Shown piece by piece: positions 53,001 through 64,000 of a DNA stretch of 64,000 bases. The stretch covers positions 6,990,001-7,054,000 of the forward strand of contig JAYJMM010000124.1 of assembly GCA_037349105.1 (NCBI GenBank), given 5' to 3'. Numbering within the stretch: position 1 is the stretch's first letter; each line of letters begins with the position of its first letter. Origin of the DNA: Limnomonas spitsbergensis. Lineage: Eukaryota; Chlorophyta; Chlorophyceae; Chlamydomonadales. The notes below the pieces were generated by a model. It was not told where the DNA came from and searched no databases. It saw only the letters and a program-made list of their open reading frames with translations. A program made the translations under genes and the position numbers.

Positions 53001-53680
53001 TTGACGTGCCTCTTTACCACAAGTCCAAGTCCAATGACTTCCATGGGTTTGCTGGGCTAGCGCCCCTTGCCCCACGGCCAGGCATGGGGGACACCCAGGC
53101 AGCCTCTCATTTGTCCCCGCTTAAGCTTGCACCTGGTGCGAGCAGCGCGTCTGGTCAGAAATGCCCCACCTCTGGAAGTGGTGGCAACAGCTCTCGGTTT
53201 ACAAGCCAAAGCAGCTCTGGCTGTGGAGGCAGCAGCAGCAGCAGCATCTTGGCCAAGGACCTGGCAGGCTCCAACCCGGCAGGCAACCCACACGGCCGAG
53301 GCTCCTTAACCGGAGCATCTTCTGCTGTCACGGACGCATGCGTCACTGAAGTGCCTCTGCGCAAGGAAACAACAGATGTGTTGCAACCCAAAGCAACGCC
53401 TTTGGGTGCGTGGAAGCCAACATTGAGCTCCAACAGGGGGTCCAAAGCCACGGCAGTGGTCGCCGAATGCTCGGCCAGTAACAGCAGCCTTTCTGATCTG
53501 GCAGGGTCTTGGTACATGGGCAACACGGGCAATTTATCCAACCAGCTTAGCGAGGCTGATCTGATAGCCCTGGCGCGTATGGACTGCTCCGGAGGTGAAG
53601 GGGGCTCTGGCAGTATGGGGATGTTCTTCTCCCTGGCAGGCCAACGTGAAAGCCGGGGCAAGCGAAAGGAGGCCACTTGA
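26067..53680 (+). CDS. SDP1: SDP1-type patatin-domain triacylglycerol lipase
   Basis: Homologue of plant SUGAR-DEPENDENT1 and yeast Tgl3/4/5, which hydrolyse triacylglycerol at lipid droplets. Fifteen exons: 26067-26439, 26648-26772, 26941-27290, 27433-27511, 27716-27844, 28023-28095, 28313-28452, 28871-28946, 50588-50727, 51044-51163, 51554-51694, 51859-52020, 52271-52369, 52700-52816, 52949-53680. Phases agree; about 951 aa. The patatin core is intact: oxyanion loop [12 protein letters not shown] (residues 342-353), nucleophile elbow GSSAG (Ser372), catalytic Asp525 in [11 protein letters not shown]. Other matching blocks are [33 protein letters not shown] and [11 protein letters not shown]. 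The N-terminus is hydrophobic; the last 250 residues are polar and poorly conserved. Intron 8 is a 21.6-kb minisatellite. Introns 2 and 12 have GC donors. Exact start and exon 3 interior are the least certain parts. Confidence 0.95.
28450..28558 (+). repeat. Tandem repeat at the 5' splice site of SDP1 intron 7
   Basis: About 2.3 copies with a period of 46-49 bases begin at the exon-intron junction (CAG|GTGTGG at 28452/28453). Copies start near 28450, 28499 and 28545. The first two share GGGGGGCAGTGAAAGGCTGG and later AGCTGGG. The first copy includes the last CAG of the exon, so the repeat starts at the splice donor. Confidence 0.8.
28909..50330 (+). repeat. Exon-derived minisatellite array, ~340 copies of a 61-66-bp unit, filling SDP1 intron 8
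   Basis: Each unit contains a copy of the end of coding exon 8 (GACCTCACCTTCCTGGAGGC followed by ATATGAGCGGACAG), then the donor GTGGGGAGAATGG, then TGGGGTA and a G-run of about 7-14. The first copy is the real exon end (junction 28946/28947). The last copy stops at 50330, where GACAGGT runs into unique intron sequence (TGGAGGCTGAAAGG). Copy number is my estimate, span divided by about 62.8 bases. Copies are nearly identical. Recurrent variants are ACCTTACC for ACCTCACC, GACAATGG or GATAATGG for GAGAATGG, and linkers GGTCTGGGG, GAGGTTTGGG, GTAGGGGGTTGGG, GTAGAGGGG and GTACGGGG. Longer blocks are repeated at 952, 1197 and 1581 bases. No gene or unique spacer occurs inside. Long antisense reading frames here are by-products of the repeat. 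Confidence 0.98.
50728..50883 (+). repeat. Three-copy ~52-bp tandem repeat starting at the 5' splice site of SDP1 intron 9
   Basis: Copies at 50728-50780, 50781-50831 and 50832-50883 (53, 51 and 52 bases). The first begins with the donor itself (GTGAAACTCACC). All contain a TCAC/TTAC-TGA start, a GGGTGCAGGG or GGGCAAATCAGGG middle, and end with GGGGCA..GGCAGYAGGCTGGGC. They are diverged, so older than the intron 8 array. The unit is unrelated in sequence to the intron 8 unit. Confidence 0.85.
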
Positions 53681-54586
53681 GTAACCACTAATAAGATTGA
53701 GTTGTAAGCTGCGGGGTTCAAAAGAGCTATGTCTAATTTGCTGTGATTTTGCCAACGGTGTTGGCCATGATGCACATGTGTTGGGGATATCATGGCAGTA
53801 TGGCACTGCATGCAGAGCATTGCCCTTGATAGGATGTAGGATCTTTGGGGACATCTAGCAGACATCTAGTTTATAATTTGGTATCTTGTACCTCATTTGC
53901 AGTCGTGAGTCGTGACCCATGTGATGCGTGACATTAGGGGCAGTCAGGGAAATAAATGGAAATTACGCCGAAGAGTAGCTTGAGGAATACGGCACTGCAC
54001 GTGACACTATTACCGGTAGCCAGAGTCTCAGACCGGTATGCGGTAGCTTGCATTCTGTAACGTACGTTTTTTGTATGGACCATAATGTGTGGATTTCTTG
54101 CGGCTTGAACATTGAAGGCAAACCTGCTGTATGCCTCTTTCACTGCAGCATAGGTAATGTGAATTGTTTTACACAGGCAATCTATCGCTGGCGTCGAACG
54201 CGACGACTCGCTATCGACTAAAGGTGCTCCTCCTCCTCCTTCCTGAAGGCAAGAACATTTGATCAGGTAACTGAGGACATGTTGAGCTGTTCAGGCACAA
54301 ATTGCGCTTCCCGACTTCCGGAACAAAGCTCGGCCCCGCTTTTTAGAATATGCTCTGGTGTCCAACTTTTCAGCCGCCCAAACTTTTGAATATGACATAA
54401 GAGAAGTCCAGGACTAGGAACTCTGTTATCGGAATGGTGGTGATCGACGATATCCCTCGCATGGAGGGCGGCCGTGCCGTCACTTTCCCCAGTCCAAAGC
54501 CCCTACACCCGGGAGTGTAACCCTGCCATGCCCTGGTTTCAAGCCTCGACGCATCCCCAACACAGGTCTACTCGCATTTCGCGACC
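53681..54586. other. Intergenic region between SDP1-type lipase and eEF3
   Basis: Contains the lipase 3' end and the eEF3 promoter and leader. A TGTAA pentamer, the usual green-algal polyadenylation signal, lies at 53703-53707, only 23 bases after the lipase stop codon, which is unusually close. A TACCGGTA palindrome lies at 54011-54018 and a related GACCGGTA near 54031. A CAG|GTCTACTCG sequence just before the eEF3 ATG might mark a leader intron. Confidence 0.4.
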
Positions 54587-57500
54587 ATGACCAGTGATAC
54601 GCCCGAGCTCGACAATGGCTCAACGGCCGATGCCGACAGCAGCGTGCAGCAGGTATCCGAGCTGCTGGACCGTCTCGTCATGGGCAGCAAGGATGACCCA
54701 GCCGAGCTTGGTTACACCGTCGCCGTGACGGGCATTGCGGCACTTGAGAAGGTGCACACGACGGATGGAGCACCTGCAGCCTAGAGCCATGTGCACCTTG
54801 CACGCTGCACCTGCAGGAAGTGCATGATGATGTTTAGAGCTAGCACATGGTGGATGCTGCCTCTCACCGCCACACGCATGGCTAGTGATGAACATGAGCA
54901 GGGCACACCATGCAAGCCGTCCATGCCGGCATGCCGTCTTGACCCTCTGAACAGTCTCTCCCCTCCTGCTCCCCAGGCCAATGTCATGCAGCGCCTGCGC
55001 ACTGCCCTGGAAGACATGAGCAACCCCACTGCACGTGAGGGTGCTCTGTTGGCGATTAAGGGCCTCGTGGTGGGTGTCGGCAAGTCTGCAGAGCCCTACG
55101 TAGTCCCACTCATCCCAGTCATCCTGGATCGCGCGTCGGACAAGGTGCCGCCTATCAGGTGCGTCCTCTGTCCATCATCCTCATACCTGCATGCCAACAA
55201 AGCCCACAGAGCAGGGCATATCTGCTACCACCCGCATTTTCCCATCAGCCAACAAGTGCCCGTGCTTAAAAGGACCTAGTCTCACCAACATGACCCTTTG
55301 GCTCCGTAAGAGCATAGCGTAACCCAACAGGACGAGCCTATGCTTCAAAGGTCGCTGCCTGTGCATGGTGACCCTCAACTTAATAACTCATTGACCTGGC
55401 ACGCCAACGCTCAGGTGGGCCTGGCCCCTGCATGCTTGGTAGCCTGTCCAGAACACTAATCAGTCCTTGATACCTGCGCTGCCCTGATGTCTGTGTGATT
55501 CAGGGACGCCGCCAACGCAGCCGCCCAAGCATTTGGTGCTAATCTATGCCAGCATGCGGTGCCCCTGGTGATGCCTATGCTGTTTGAGGCCATGACTGCG
55601 CGCAACTGGCAGACCAAGGAAGCTGCGCTGAAGCTGCTCAAGCAGTTTGCCGAGGCAGCGCCAGCGCAGGTCGCATCCTGCCTTCCGGAGATTGTGCCCA
55701 CCGCAGGAGCATGCTTGATTGACCCAAGGGAGCAGGTGCGCGCGGGGTCATATGTCCAGGGGAGTGCGTGAAGGGCCTGTGAGCAATTTGAGGCGCTCAT
55801 GTCATTGACACTGACTCAGCAAATAATAGCCAATTCTGGTGGTAATTGAAGTTGTAAGCAGATTGCATTGGGCGCCAGCTGTCTTTCTCCCCATAACGAG
55901 GTTTGGATCTGAGGTTCAGCTCTTGGTGGTGTACAGGTCCTAGGCCTTTTGTCTGAGAGGCTGGTGTCTGGCCATCGACCAGGATATCTCCATATCTCTG
56001 CTTGAGTGCCTTGTTCTCCAAGTCGTGTGTGGGCGCTGCGGGGGAGGCATCCTCGGAATGCCTGTTTTACGCAGGATCAGGGTTCTGCAATGTTGCTCAT
56101 GTCATCTAGGCATCTAGCGCTAGATGTTAAGAGTGGCATCGCAGCACCCCTACCGTGTTGTGGCACTGCTGGGCTGATGGCCACTGCTGGGCAGATACTT
56201 CGCATGATAATAAGAGTCGTAAAATGTAGTCAGATCAAAGGGGTCCTCAAGTTTACACGCATTCCTCCACAGGTGAAGAAGGCTGCATGGAGTGCCATGA
56301 ACGCGTCCTTTAAGCTGAATGGCAACAAGGACATCGCCCCCTGTGTGGCAGCCATGCTCAGCTGCATTGCACACCCAGCGGAGGTGGGAGACACCATCAC
56401 CAAGCTCTCTGCAACGACATTCGTCCAGGCAAGGATTCAAAGGAAGGAAGGAGGGGTCAGCTGGGTGAAGCTGCAGGGGGAGGGGGGAGGATAAGGCTGC
56501 AGAGTGGGAGCACATGCCTGGCCATGAGCCAAACAAGTTTGCTGCGTGCCTGCCTCCGCTGCTTGGTTGACACATGCTCTTTTTATCACCATTCAAAAAC
56601 GATTGGAGGTCTCTCTGCGAGTGTTCTGCCTCCAATTCGTATGCTGTTTCCACTCCTGCTAATAAGCCCTCACTGTGCTCCCTGCTTCCCCCCCTACTGA
56701 TACCCTGCTCCTCTGCCCACTCTCTCCTGTCCCTAACTCCCTGCAGTCAGTGGAGACCCCTGCCCTGGCGATCATGGTGCCCTTGCTCATTCGCGGCATG
56801 AGGCATGGAGAAACGCCCATCAAGCGCAAGACTGCCGTTATCATCTCCAACATGGCCAAGCTGGTCAACAATCCGGAGGAGGCAACGGTCTTCCTCCCTA
56901 GGTGGGCGGGAGGGGGCGGGAGAGGGAGGTTATGAGAAGGAAGGGGGAGGAGAGGCAAGGATGTGAAAGAGCTGCGCAAGCTAACAAAAAGCAATGGCCC
57001 AGGCATGCTGTGGCCCAAGGAAGCACGTGCAACTTTCTGGCCCCACCTGGTCCCTCTGGGCAACTGATGGGGTCCTCAGGGTCAATCCTTGTCAGCCTCA
57101 AGCCAACTATCTAATGCTTGCCTTGTCCCCTCGTCGCCCAGATTGCTCCCCGGCCTTAAGCAGCTGTCTGAGGAGGTGGCTGACCCTGAGTGCCGTGACG
57201 TTGCCGCCAACTCACATGCGACACTGCTGCGCATTGAGACAGAGGCGGAGGAGGTCGTGAATGAGGCCAAGCACCTCGCGGTGGTGTCTAAGGAGTCACA
57301 ATTGGCTAAGCTGGTGGAGGTGAGACGGTGTGTGTGTGTGTGTGTGCTGATAACTTGATCAAGAGGGTCGTTCGCAGTGGTCAGGCTGGGCTGAATCGAG
57401 TCCAGGGAATCCCAACGATACCATGGCAGGGCAATGCTCTTTCACCGGGGAGATATGGTTGGGACGTTGTTTGCTGTTCATAAGCTGTGTGGGACATTGT

Positions 57501-60500
57501 GTTGGCGAGTGTCAGGTGTGTTGGTGGGTATTTGCGGGTGCTATTAAACGCAAAAGGTGTGACTCACTATTTCTTGGAAGCTCCCATCTCTCGTTGCCCC
57601 CCTGACTGCTCGGACATCTGCCCTTCCTCCCCCTGTACCCCCCCTGCAATCCTTGCCTCCTCAGGTGCTGGCCTCCACCACTCAGCTGGACACTTCCGCA
57701 ACTGCCATGCTGGAGTACGTCTCATCGCTGACCCTGAACCTCATCAGGGCCAAGAACTACAAGCTGGAGGAGTGGAAGGTGGTGAGTGGGAATCTGAATG
57801 GGATAAGCAGAAGCAATTCAGGAAGAAGCCCCCCAGCTGTGGTGTGCAGGTGGGGGGAAGAGCTGTGGTAGGTGTGAACGAAGAGCCTCGGCAGTCTCCT
57901 GTGGTCAGCGAGGAGGGGGCATACTGGTGTCTAGGTGTGATTCGCCTCCAGCACTGACCAAGGCTCGCCTGGTGTGCATCTTGATCATCGAGTAGACGTT
58001 TTACTGCCAGAAGAAAATAGGTGCCTTTGTCCAACAAAATAAGGCAAGCAATCCTTCATCCCTTGCCATCATGTAGTAGGCATACAGTCAATGAGCGCTT
58101 CTCCTCAGCTTTGATCTCACATTCTCACTTGTGCCAGCCCCCCACCCTGCATTCTGCCATGTGCTGCGCAGTGTGTCGCTGGCTACCTAGAGCCCTTCAT
58201 GACTGCTGACGAAGCGGACAAGGTGGCCAAGGAGTTCCGGCGGCGCTGCGAGGACGACTCGCGGTGTAAGGATGAGATTGACAACTACGATGACGGGCCG
58301 GGCGAGGAAATGGCGAACTGCGAGTTCTCGCTGGCATATGGTGAGAGAGGATGGCGGGCAGTTGGAATGGGCATGAGGACCTTGTTGGCTGCCTTCAACC
58401 TGGACCCTAAGCCTTGGACCTTCACGAAGTTGCTAGGATGCTGGTTGTGCTCTGATTATACTGTGTAGGAAACACCGGTCATAACTCGTAAGGTATGAAA
58501 TTATGTGGGGCTGAGGGTGTGATGGAGGGGACTAACAAATCGCCCACCTGGCTGGCTTATGAGAAGTGAAGGTGAATTGGAGTGTGAGAGAGGGGTCTTG
58601 GCCAGTGTTCCGGACAGGGGTTACCCTCTGCAATCTCTTATGTCGGTAGGCTCCTGTCTGTGGCATCATCGAGTATGCGCCTTCACTGATGCTCATAGTT
58701 CAAGCCAAGTAGGTGCCTGCCCCACCACAGTTCTTTGCCCCTAGGCCCCGGATAAAGAGGTGTTGACCCTGTCTGTGCCCTGCCCTCTCTCACTCCCCAC
58801 GTTGTGTACATGCAGGCGGCAAGATCCTCCTCAACAACGCTCGGCTGGTGCTGAAGCGCGGCCGCCGCTACGGTCTCTGTGGCGCTAACGGATCAGGCAA
58901 GAGCACCCTGATGAAGGCCATTGCTGCCGGCAAGGTGGAGGGCTTCCCTCCCGCGGATAAGATCCTGACGGTATACGTGGAGCATGACATCCAGGGCTCA
59001 ACGGAAGAGATGACGGTGAGCGGAGCATATGTTTTCTTTTGTTGTGACTCAGCCACAATTCAACTTCTTATTGGCCTCTGCAGCAAAAGGCCCAAGAGCA
59101 GCAACCATGCTGCTTGAGCCTGTGTCTGGAGGCCTGCGAAGGTTTGCCCCCAACTGACGACTAAGGGGGCTGCAGGGTGACCTGCCAAATCTGGACTAAT
59201 AGCCGAGAAGAGAAGCATCGATGGGGCTTGTGGGGAAGTTGAAGGGATGGTGAGCGGGATCAGGTTGGGACCTGAGAGGCAGTTGTTGCGTTCTCTCCAG
59301 GTGTCCTATAAACATCTGTTGGGACCAAGGGGAGTGGCATGGGCTGCTTTTTTAATTGCAGTGCCCCAGGTTAGGTCTGCCTCCCTGTCTCCTACACATT
59401 TGCGATTCGAACGGCCTAGTGAATTCCCCTCTGCTTCCTCTCCGCCTCTGCCCACAGGCCGTCAGCTTCATTTACCATGACCCCAAGCTGAAGGATATGC
59501 CCAAGTCGAACGTGATCAGGGTTCTGTCGGAGGTGGGCTTTGACGACGCAATGCAGGCGCGGCTGGTGACGGAGCTGTCTGGAGGCTGGAAGATGAAGCT
59601 GGCGCTGGCCAGGGCGATGCTGCTCAATGCAGACATTCTGTTGCTAGACGGTGGGTGGGCTCACAGGGGGGCCAGGTAGGGCGAGGGCGAGGGCGAGCGA
59701 GGGACAGGGGAGCGGAATTTTTTAGGCGGAGGGAAGATAAGGATGATAGGAGACAAGAGAGCAGGGGTGAAGCAAAACAGAATGTATTTATTTCTAGAAG
59801 GGTTCTGTAATGGATTTGACGTGTGCTGAACCTGAAAAATGCATGGGTCGCCACTGACATTTTGGTGGTAAGAGTGTCTTGCCTTCTTCGACTCGTGTGG
59901 TGTGTAACTTGAACATGTTGCTTCTTTGCATCCTGTTGCTAAATTGGTATGCCTGTTTGGCTCTTGTTTGCGCCGTTCAGAGCCCACCAACCACTTGGAC
60001 CATGCGAATGTTGGCTGGCTGGAGAACTACCTCGTGACGCAGGTGAGGGAGGGTACACAGAGGGATGAATGTAGGGAACACAGGTCAGGTCAAGGTCCTT
60101 GCAGTCTCCTTTCAGCCCAGTGTGCATGCTTTCCCCGATGCCATGGCCACATGTCTGATGCTGAAATGCTTAACGTGCTATGAATTGCGTTCCTCCCACC
60201 CCGCTGTCTTATGCACCTGATCTGTACGCAGACAAACCTGACGTGCATGATTGTGTCTCACGACTCCGGTTTCCTGGACACTTGCTGCACCGACATCTAC
60301 CACTACGAGAACAGAAGGCTCAAGCTGTACCGGGGGAACCTGTCAGAGTTTGTCAAGGTGCGTCCTTGGGGTTGGGCTTAAGGGAGGACAGACGTTAGCT
60401 TAAATGTTCTGAACTCTGTCTGTCCAGCTATTGCCATATTTCACTAGATGTGTGCCCATGAAGCTTAGCTTGTGGCCTAGCCAAGTGCTGCGTCTTCCCC

Positions 60501-63500
60501 TCCTCCTGCACATCCCGCTCTTGTTCACACTCTGTCTCCCCACTTCAGGTCAAGCCTGAGGCCCAGTCGTACTATCAGCTGGCCGCAGCCACCATCCGGT
60601 TCAAGTTCCCTGAGCCGGCGCCCCTGGATGGCGTGACCAGCCGCGAGAAGTCCATCCTCAAAATGGTCAAGGTGCGACATGAGGGAATAGGGGATAAGTG
60701 GGGAGGGGATAATGATGAGGCAGATGGAGTGCAATGGGATCTGGAATGCGGGCAGAGGCGGGGCAATTTTGGGGAAGTTTTATGGGTTGCAAAAATAGTG
60801 GGGGATGGATGGAAATATCAAATATGGAATGGAAGCCCAACCACTGTATCTCCTCGTGTTCTGCTCCTGCCCCCCTGTTGTTGAGCCCCGCCCCCCCTCA
60901 TCCTACACCTTCCGACCCCTCATCCCTCCCGAAACACCCTGTCTCACCCGACCCCTTAAACCCCCCCTTGACTCATCTCTCCCCCAGGCTGGCTTCACCT
61001 ACCCTGGCGCACCCAAGAAGGCGTTGACCGACATCACCCTGCACGTCCGCCTGAGCTCCCGCGTCGCTGTCATCGGCGCTAACGGTGCCGGCAAGTCCAC
61101 ACTCATCAAGATCCTGACGGCGGAGATGAAGGCGCAGGAGGGCAAGGTGTGTGCGCACGGAGGCATGCTGTCAAGCAAGGGGGCGGGAAGGTAGCACAAA
61201 TAAGTGTTGAGATATCATAACCACCTTCCCTCCAGGTCAGCTCTGAAGGGCAGGATCGCATGCCAGCTAGTGGCCTACCCCTACATGGCTGTCAGAGTGC
61301 CATGCCAGATACAAGACATTGCCCTCCACATCCGTCCTCTTTCCCCCTCCCTACTAGGTGGATCGTCACCCCAACTTGCGTCTCGCGTATGTGGCTCAGC
61401 ATGCCTTCCACCATCTGGAGGAGAGCTTGGACATCAGCCCCGTCCGCTACATCCTACGCCGCTACCTGGGCGGAGAGGACAAGGAGGAGTCGGCCAAGGT
61501 GCACCGCAACATGACGGAGGATGAGTGGGCCAAGGTCCGGAAGCAGGTGAGAGGGACAACGAGGAGGGGGCATGGAGGCAGGTCCTGTTTCTTTTGGGAG
61601 CTATATGTAACAACAGGAGCATGGGAGATGATTGTACATGAGGGAATGGACTGAGTGTGGCAAGTGAGCTGTGTTGAGGTGTTCCTGTCGCATCTCCTGC
61701 TGAGCTCTTCTGACTGAGACCCATGGCTGGCTGGCCTTCCCTGATGTGTGCCCTTCCCTCCTTCCCTGCCTGCCAGATCTGGGTGTTTGACAAGCAGAAC
61801 CGCGTTTTGGACAAGGTCGTGGGCCGCAGGAAGAAGCGACGCAGCTATGAGTACGAGGTGCGGGCAGGAAGGGCTGAGTGAAGGAGCATAATGACATTTG
61901 GGAAAGGCTGTGTGCCGCTGTTGCTGCTGCTGCGACGCCAGTGGGAGGTGTCTGTCGCTTATCTGTATCGCGCTGTTTCCTATTAGTGCACTCCGCTGCT
62001 GATATTGCTGTCTATTGGAATGAGGAGCGTAGCCAAGCGTATCAATATAAGTATATGATCTTGAGGCCCATCTTCCACTACGTTTGCAGGTTGCATGGGT
62101 GGGCCTCAGCTCTATTGCTTTCAACCGCTGGATCCCCAAGGAGGACCTGGTGGAACGGGGCTTTGAAAAGCTGGTGAACGAGTATGACGGGAAATTGGCG
62201 TCGGAGCAAAAGGTGAGACGTGGGGCGAGTCAAAGAGCAATGATGCTTGAACTGCAAGTCTGCGAGTCATGGGGAGATGTGTGGCATCTGATCCATGGCC
62301 AGGGCAAACATATGCCTTTTCCACCTATTTCACGCAGTTTGCTGAGTAGTCTGGTACAAGGGTACTGTTTCTGCCCCGATGCTGACCTTGTCTCCTCCCC
62401 CTCATCAGGTTGGCGAGGCCACCCGACCCCTCACCATGGTGTGCATTGAGGACTACCTTCGGGACTTTGGCCTGGACCCTGAGTTCGCAACGCACAGCAA
62501 CATCCGCGGCCTGTCGGGCGGGCAGAAGGTGGGAGAGGGCGCAAGATGCTTCGGAGAAGTGTGCAGGGAGGGCAGGATCCAGGGGGTGCCTCATTGTGGA
62601 CTCGCATAACCACCGTCTCCTCTGGTCTTCTTAGGAAAGTGTGCTCCTGGCCGGACATGGGGGTCCTATGAGTCATGTTTTTGGCAGAGCCCTACATAGC
62701 GATTAAGATGGTTGGGGCGCCCCCCCAGGTTTTCCCATGATCGACAGGGAATTATGAGAGGCTCTAGGGGTACCTGATTTATTAAGAAACCCCTTACGCC
62801 TCTCGGTCATTCCCTCTTGAAGCTGACGTGCGTTATGTGCCGCCCTTTTCATGCAATCCAGCAGCATCCTTGATTACTGTTCTGCTTGGAGGTTAGCCAG
62901 AGACGCCGACCCTGTCTCCCCAACACACCTTGCAGGTCAAGCTGGTCCTGGCCGCCGCCATGTGGAGCAACCCGCACATGCTCATCATGGACGAGCCCAC
63001 CAACTACCTGGACCGAGAGTCCCTGGGCGCGCTAGCACTGGCTATCAAGGAGTGGAGCGGTGAGTAGCGCTGTTGGGGGCATTGCGTCCTGTTGGGGGAA
63101 GCAAGGTGTCTTGCCGCTGATTTTGCTCCCACCAATGCCGTCATTTCGAGCCTTCAGGTGTCCTTGCGATCTCTCCAGAGTTTGACTCATACACCTCATG
63201 TCCCTCTGTGCTGCACTGTTTGATTAAATGCATGCCAGACCACCTTACGGGAGGCCACCGCCGGGCTGATTGGGACCAAACCTTGACAGGCGCACAGCTG
63301 TTGCCCAAACCCTGGCGGCCTACTGCGCTGTTTTGTGAATTGTAGCTGAACCTCTCCCTTCAAAAAACTGTGCTCTGTGCAGGTGGTGTGGTCATCATCA
63401 GCCATCACGCCGAGTTCACAAGTGCCCTGTGTAATGAGACGTGGCATGTGGCTGATGGCAAGCTCGCCATCACCAAGACAGATAAGGACGGGGCGATAGC

Positions 63501-63522
63501 AGAAGGGGAGGAGGAGGCGTAA
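54587..63522 (+). CDS. Translation elongation factor 3 (eEF3), ABC-F type ATPase
   Basis: Ribosome-bound ATPase that releases E-site tRNA and aids translocation. Twenty exons: 54587-54751, 54977-55158, 55504-55735, 56273-56428, 56747-56901, 57142-57319, 57665-57781, 58172-58340, 58816-59015, 59458-59650, 59981-60042, 60232-60357, 60549-60671, 60988-61146, 61358-61546, 61777-61857, 62090-62212, 62409-62528, 62936-63059, 63383-63522. Phases agree; about 997 aa (yeast is 1044). HEAT repeats fill residues ~20-340, a helical linker follows. ABC1 has Walker [10 protein letters not shown] (474-482), LSGGW (558) and LLLDEPTNHLD (578-588). ABC2 has GANGAGKST (716-724), LSGGQ (905) and [11 protein letters not shown] (926), with the chromodomain-type insertion containing [13 protein letters not shown] between. 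The C-terminus is short and acidic. Intron 4 starts with GC. The HEAT and insertion domains separate it from shorter ABC-F proteins. Confidence 0.96.
57329..57348 (+). repeat. (TG)n microsatellite in eEF3 intron 6
   Basis: An uninterrupted run of TG dinucleotides lies about ten bases inside the intron, just after the donor GTGAGA. It is a simple sequence repeat with no other visible role. Confidence 0.85.
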
Positions 63523-64000
63523 GTTTGTGGGTCTAGATTGCATTGCCTCTTTTGAAGATTTGGACCCTAGTACTTTCCAGAGGCGCAGCGTCTGACTCCT
63601 CTGATTCTTCAGCCTGGTGCCCGCTTCGCATGATCTCCAGTGTGGCTGGAGCCGAGGGAACGCACCTTAGCAAGCCATCAGAAGAAACAAGCTGGAATAA
63701 ATTAGTAAAGCAGCACCGTCGCGTCAGTGAGAGAAGTGTGATAGATGATTTTCTGTCTGGCGTAGCAGCGCTGTGCTTGCAGGATGTGGAATCCAGCTGG
63801 ACAAGTCTCAAATGTGGCCCAAATTGATTAATCACGTTACATTGAGCCGGATAGGTGTGGACTGTACTCCTGTATGGAGGTCAAAGATCCCACTTGCCAC
63901 AGCTTCTCATATTTTTTGTTTCAAGAAAATAGTTGCCCTTGTTGCTTCCCAGCTACCGTGCACTGCCCTACATAGGTCAGAACTCACCATCCTGTTAAAC
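63523..64000. other. eEF3 3' flank
   Basis: Follows the eEF3 TAA stop and should include its 3' UTR. A short open frame on each strand has no recognisable product. No TGTAA signal was seen on the plus strand in this stretch, so the polyadenylation site is not placed. Confidence 0.35.

Noticed and set aside
54587..63522. eEF3 as a recent capture from a chlorella-type virus
   Set aside because: Nineteen spliceosomal introns in good consensus and complete fungal-like domain order argue for a long-resident nuclear gene.

Overview
The window is nuclear DNA of a green alga. The genes are split into many short coding exons (six to twenty in the five genes resolved), with GT-AG and some GC-AG introns. 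Their products match plant and algal families: 14-3-3, TAPT1/POD1, a RAD7/Rhp7-like LRR protein, an SDP1-type patatin lipase, and eEF3, which occurs in fungi and several algal lineages but not in land plants. A cysteine- and (S)PPP-rich secreted-type gene resembles volvocine pherophorins, which points weakly to Chlorophyceae. The species cannot be named from sequence alone.

Layout. 1-1.49 kb: decayed non-LTR retrotransposon (minus). 2.6-4.2 kb: 14-3-3 gene (minus, 6 exons, 256 aa). 5.7-10.6 kb: TAPT1/POD1-type membrane protein (minus, 11 exons, about 691 aa). 11.6-16.0 kb: unresolved secreted proline-rich, pherophorin-like gene (minus). 17.1-22.1 kb: RAD7/Rhp7-like leucine-rich-repeat gene (minus, 13 exons, 502 aa). 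22.6-24.5 kb: unidentified gene (plus), divergent from RAD7. 26.1-53.7 kb: SDP1-type triacylglycerol lipase (plus, 15 coding exons, about 951 aa). 54.6-63.5 kb: eEF3 (plus, 20 coding exons, about 997 aa).

The outstanding feature is inside the lipase gene. Intron 8 is about 21.6 kb long, and almost all of it is a tandem array of roughly 340 units of 61-66 bp. Each unit is a copy of the last ~37 bases of coding exon 8, its 5' splice site, and a short G-rich intron start. The cell therefore carries hundreds of copies of one exon end plus donor, in sense orientation, between exon 8 and exon 9. The introns on either side (7 and 9) also carry small, unrelated tandem repeats that begin exactly at their 5' splice sites. 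This suggests a recurring process in which splice-donor junctions seed minisatellites. The array has higher-order structure and a strongly G-rich sense strand.

The genes are ordinary housekeeping genes (signalling adaptor, membrane biogenesis, DNA repair, lipid mobilisation, translation) and show no shared pathway. Exon models were built by hand from reading-frame continuity, splice consensus and remembered family alignments. They sum to intact reading frames for 14-3-3, TAPT1, RAD7, SDP1 and eEF3, but have not been tested against transcripts.
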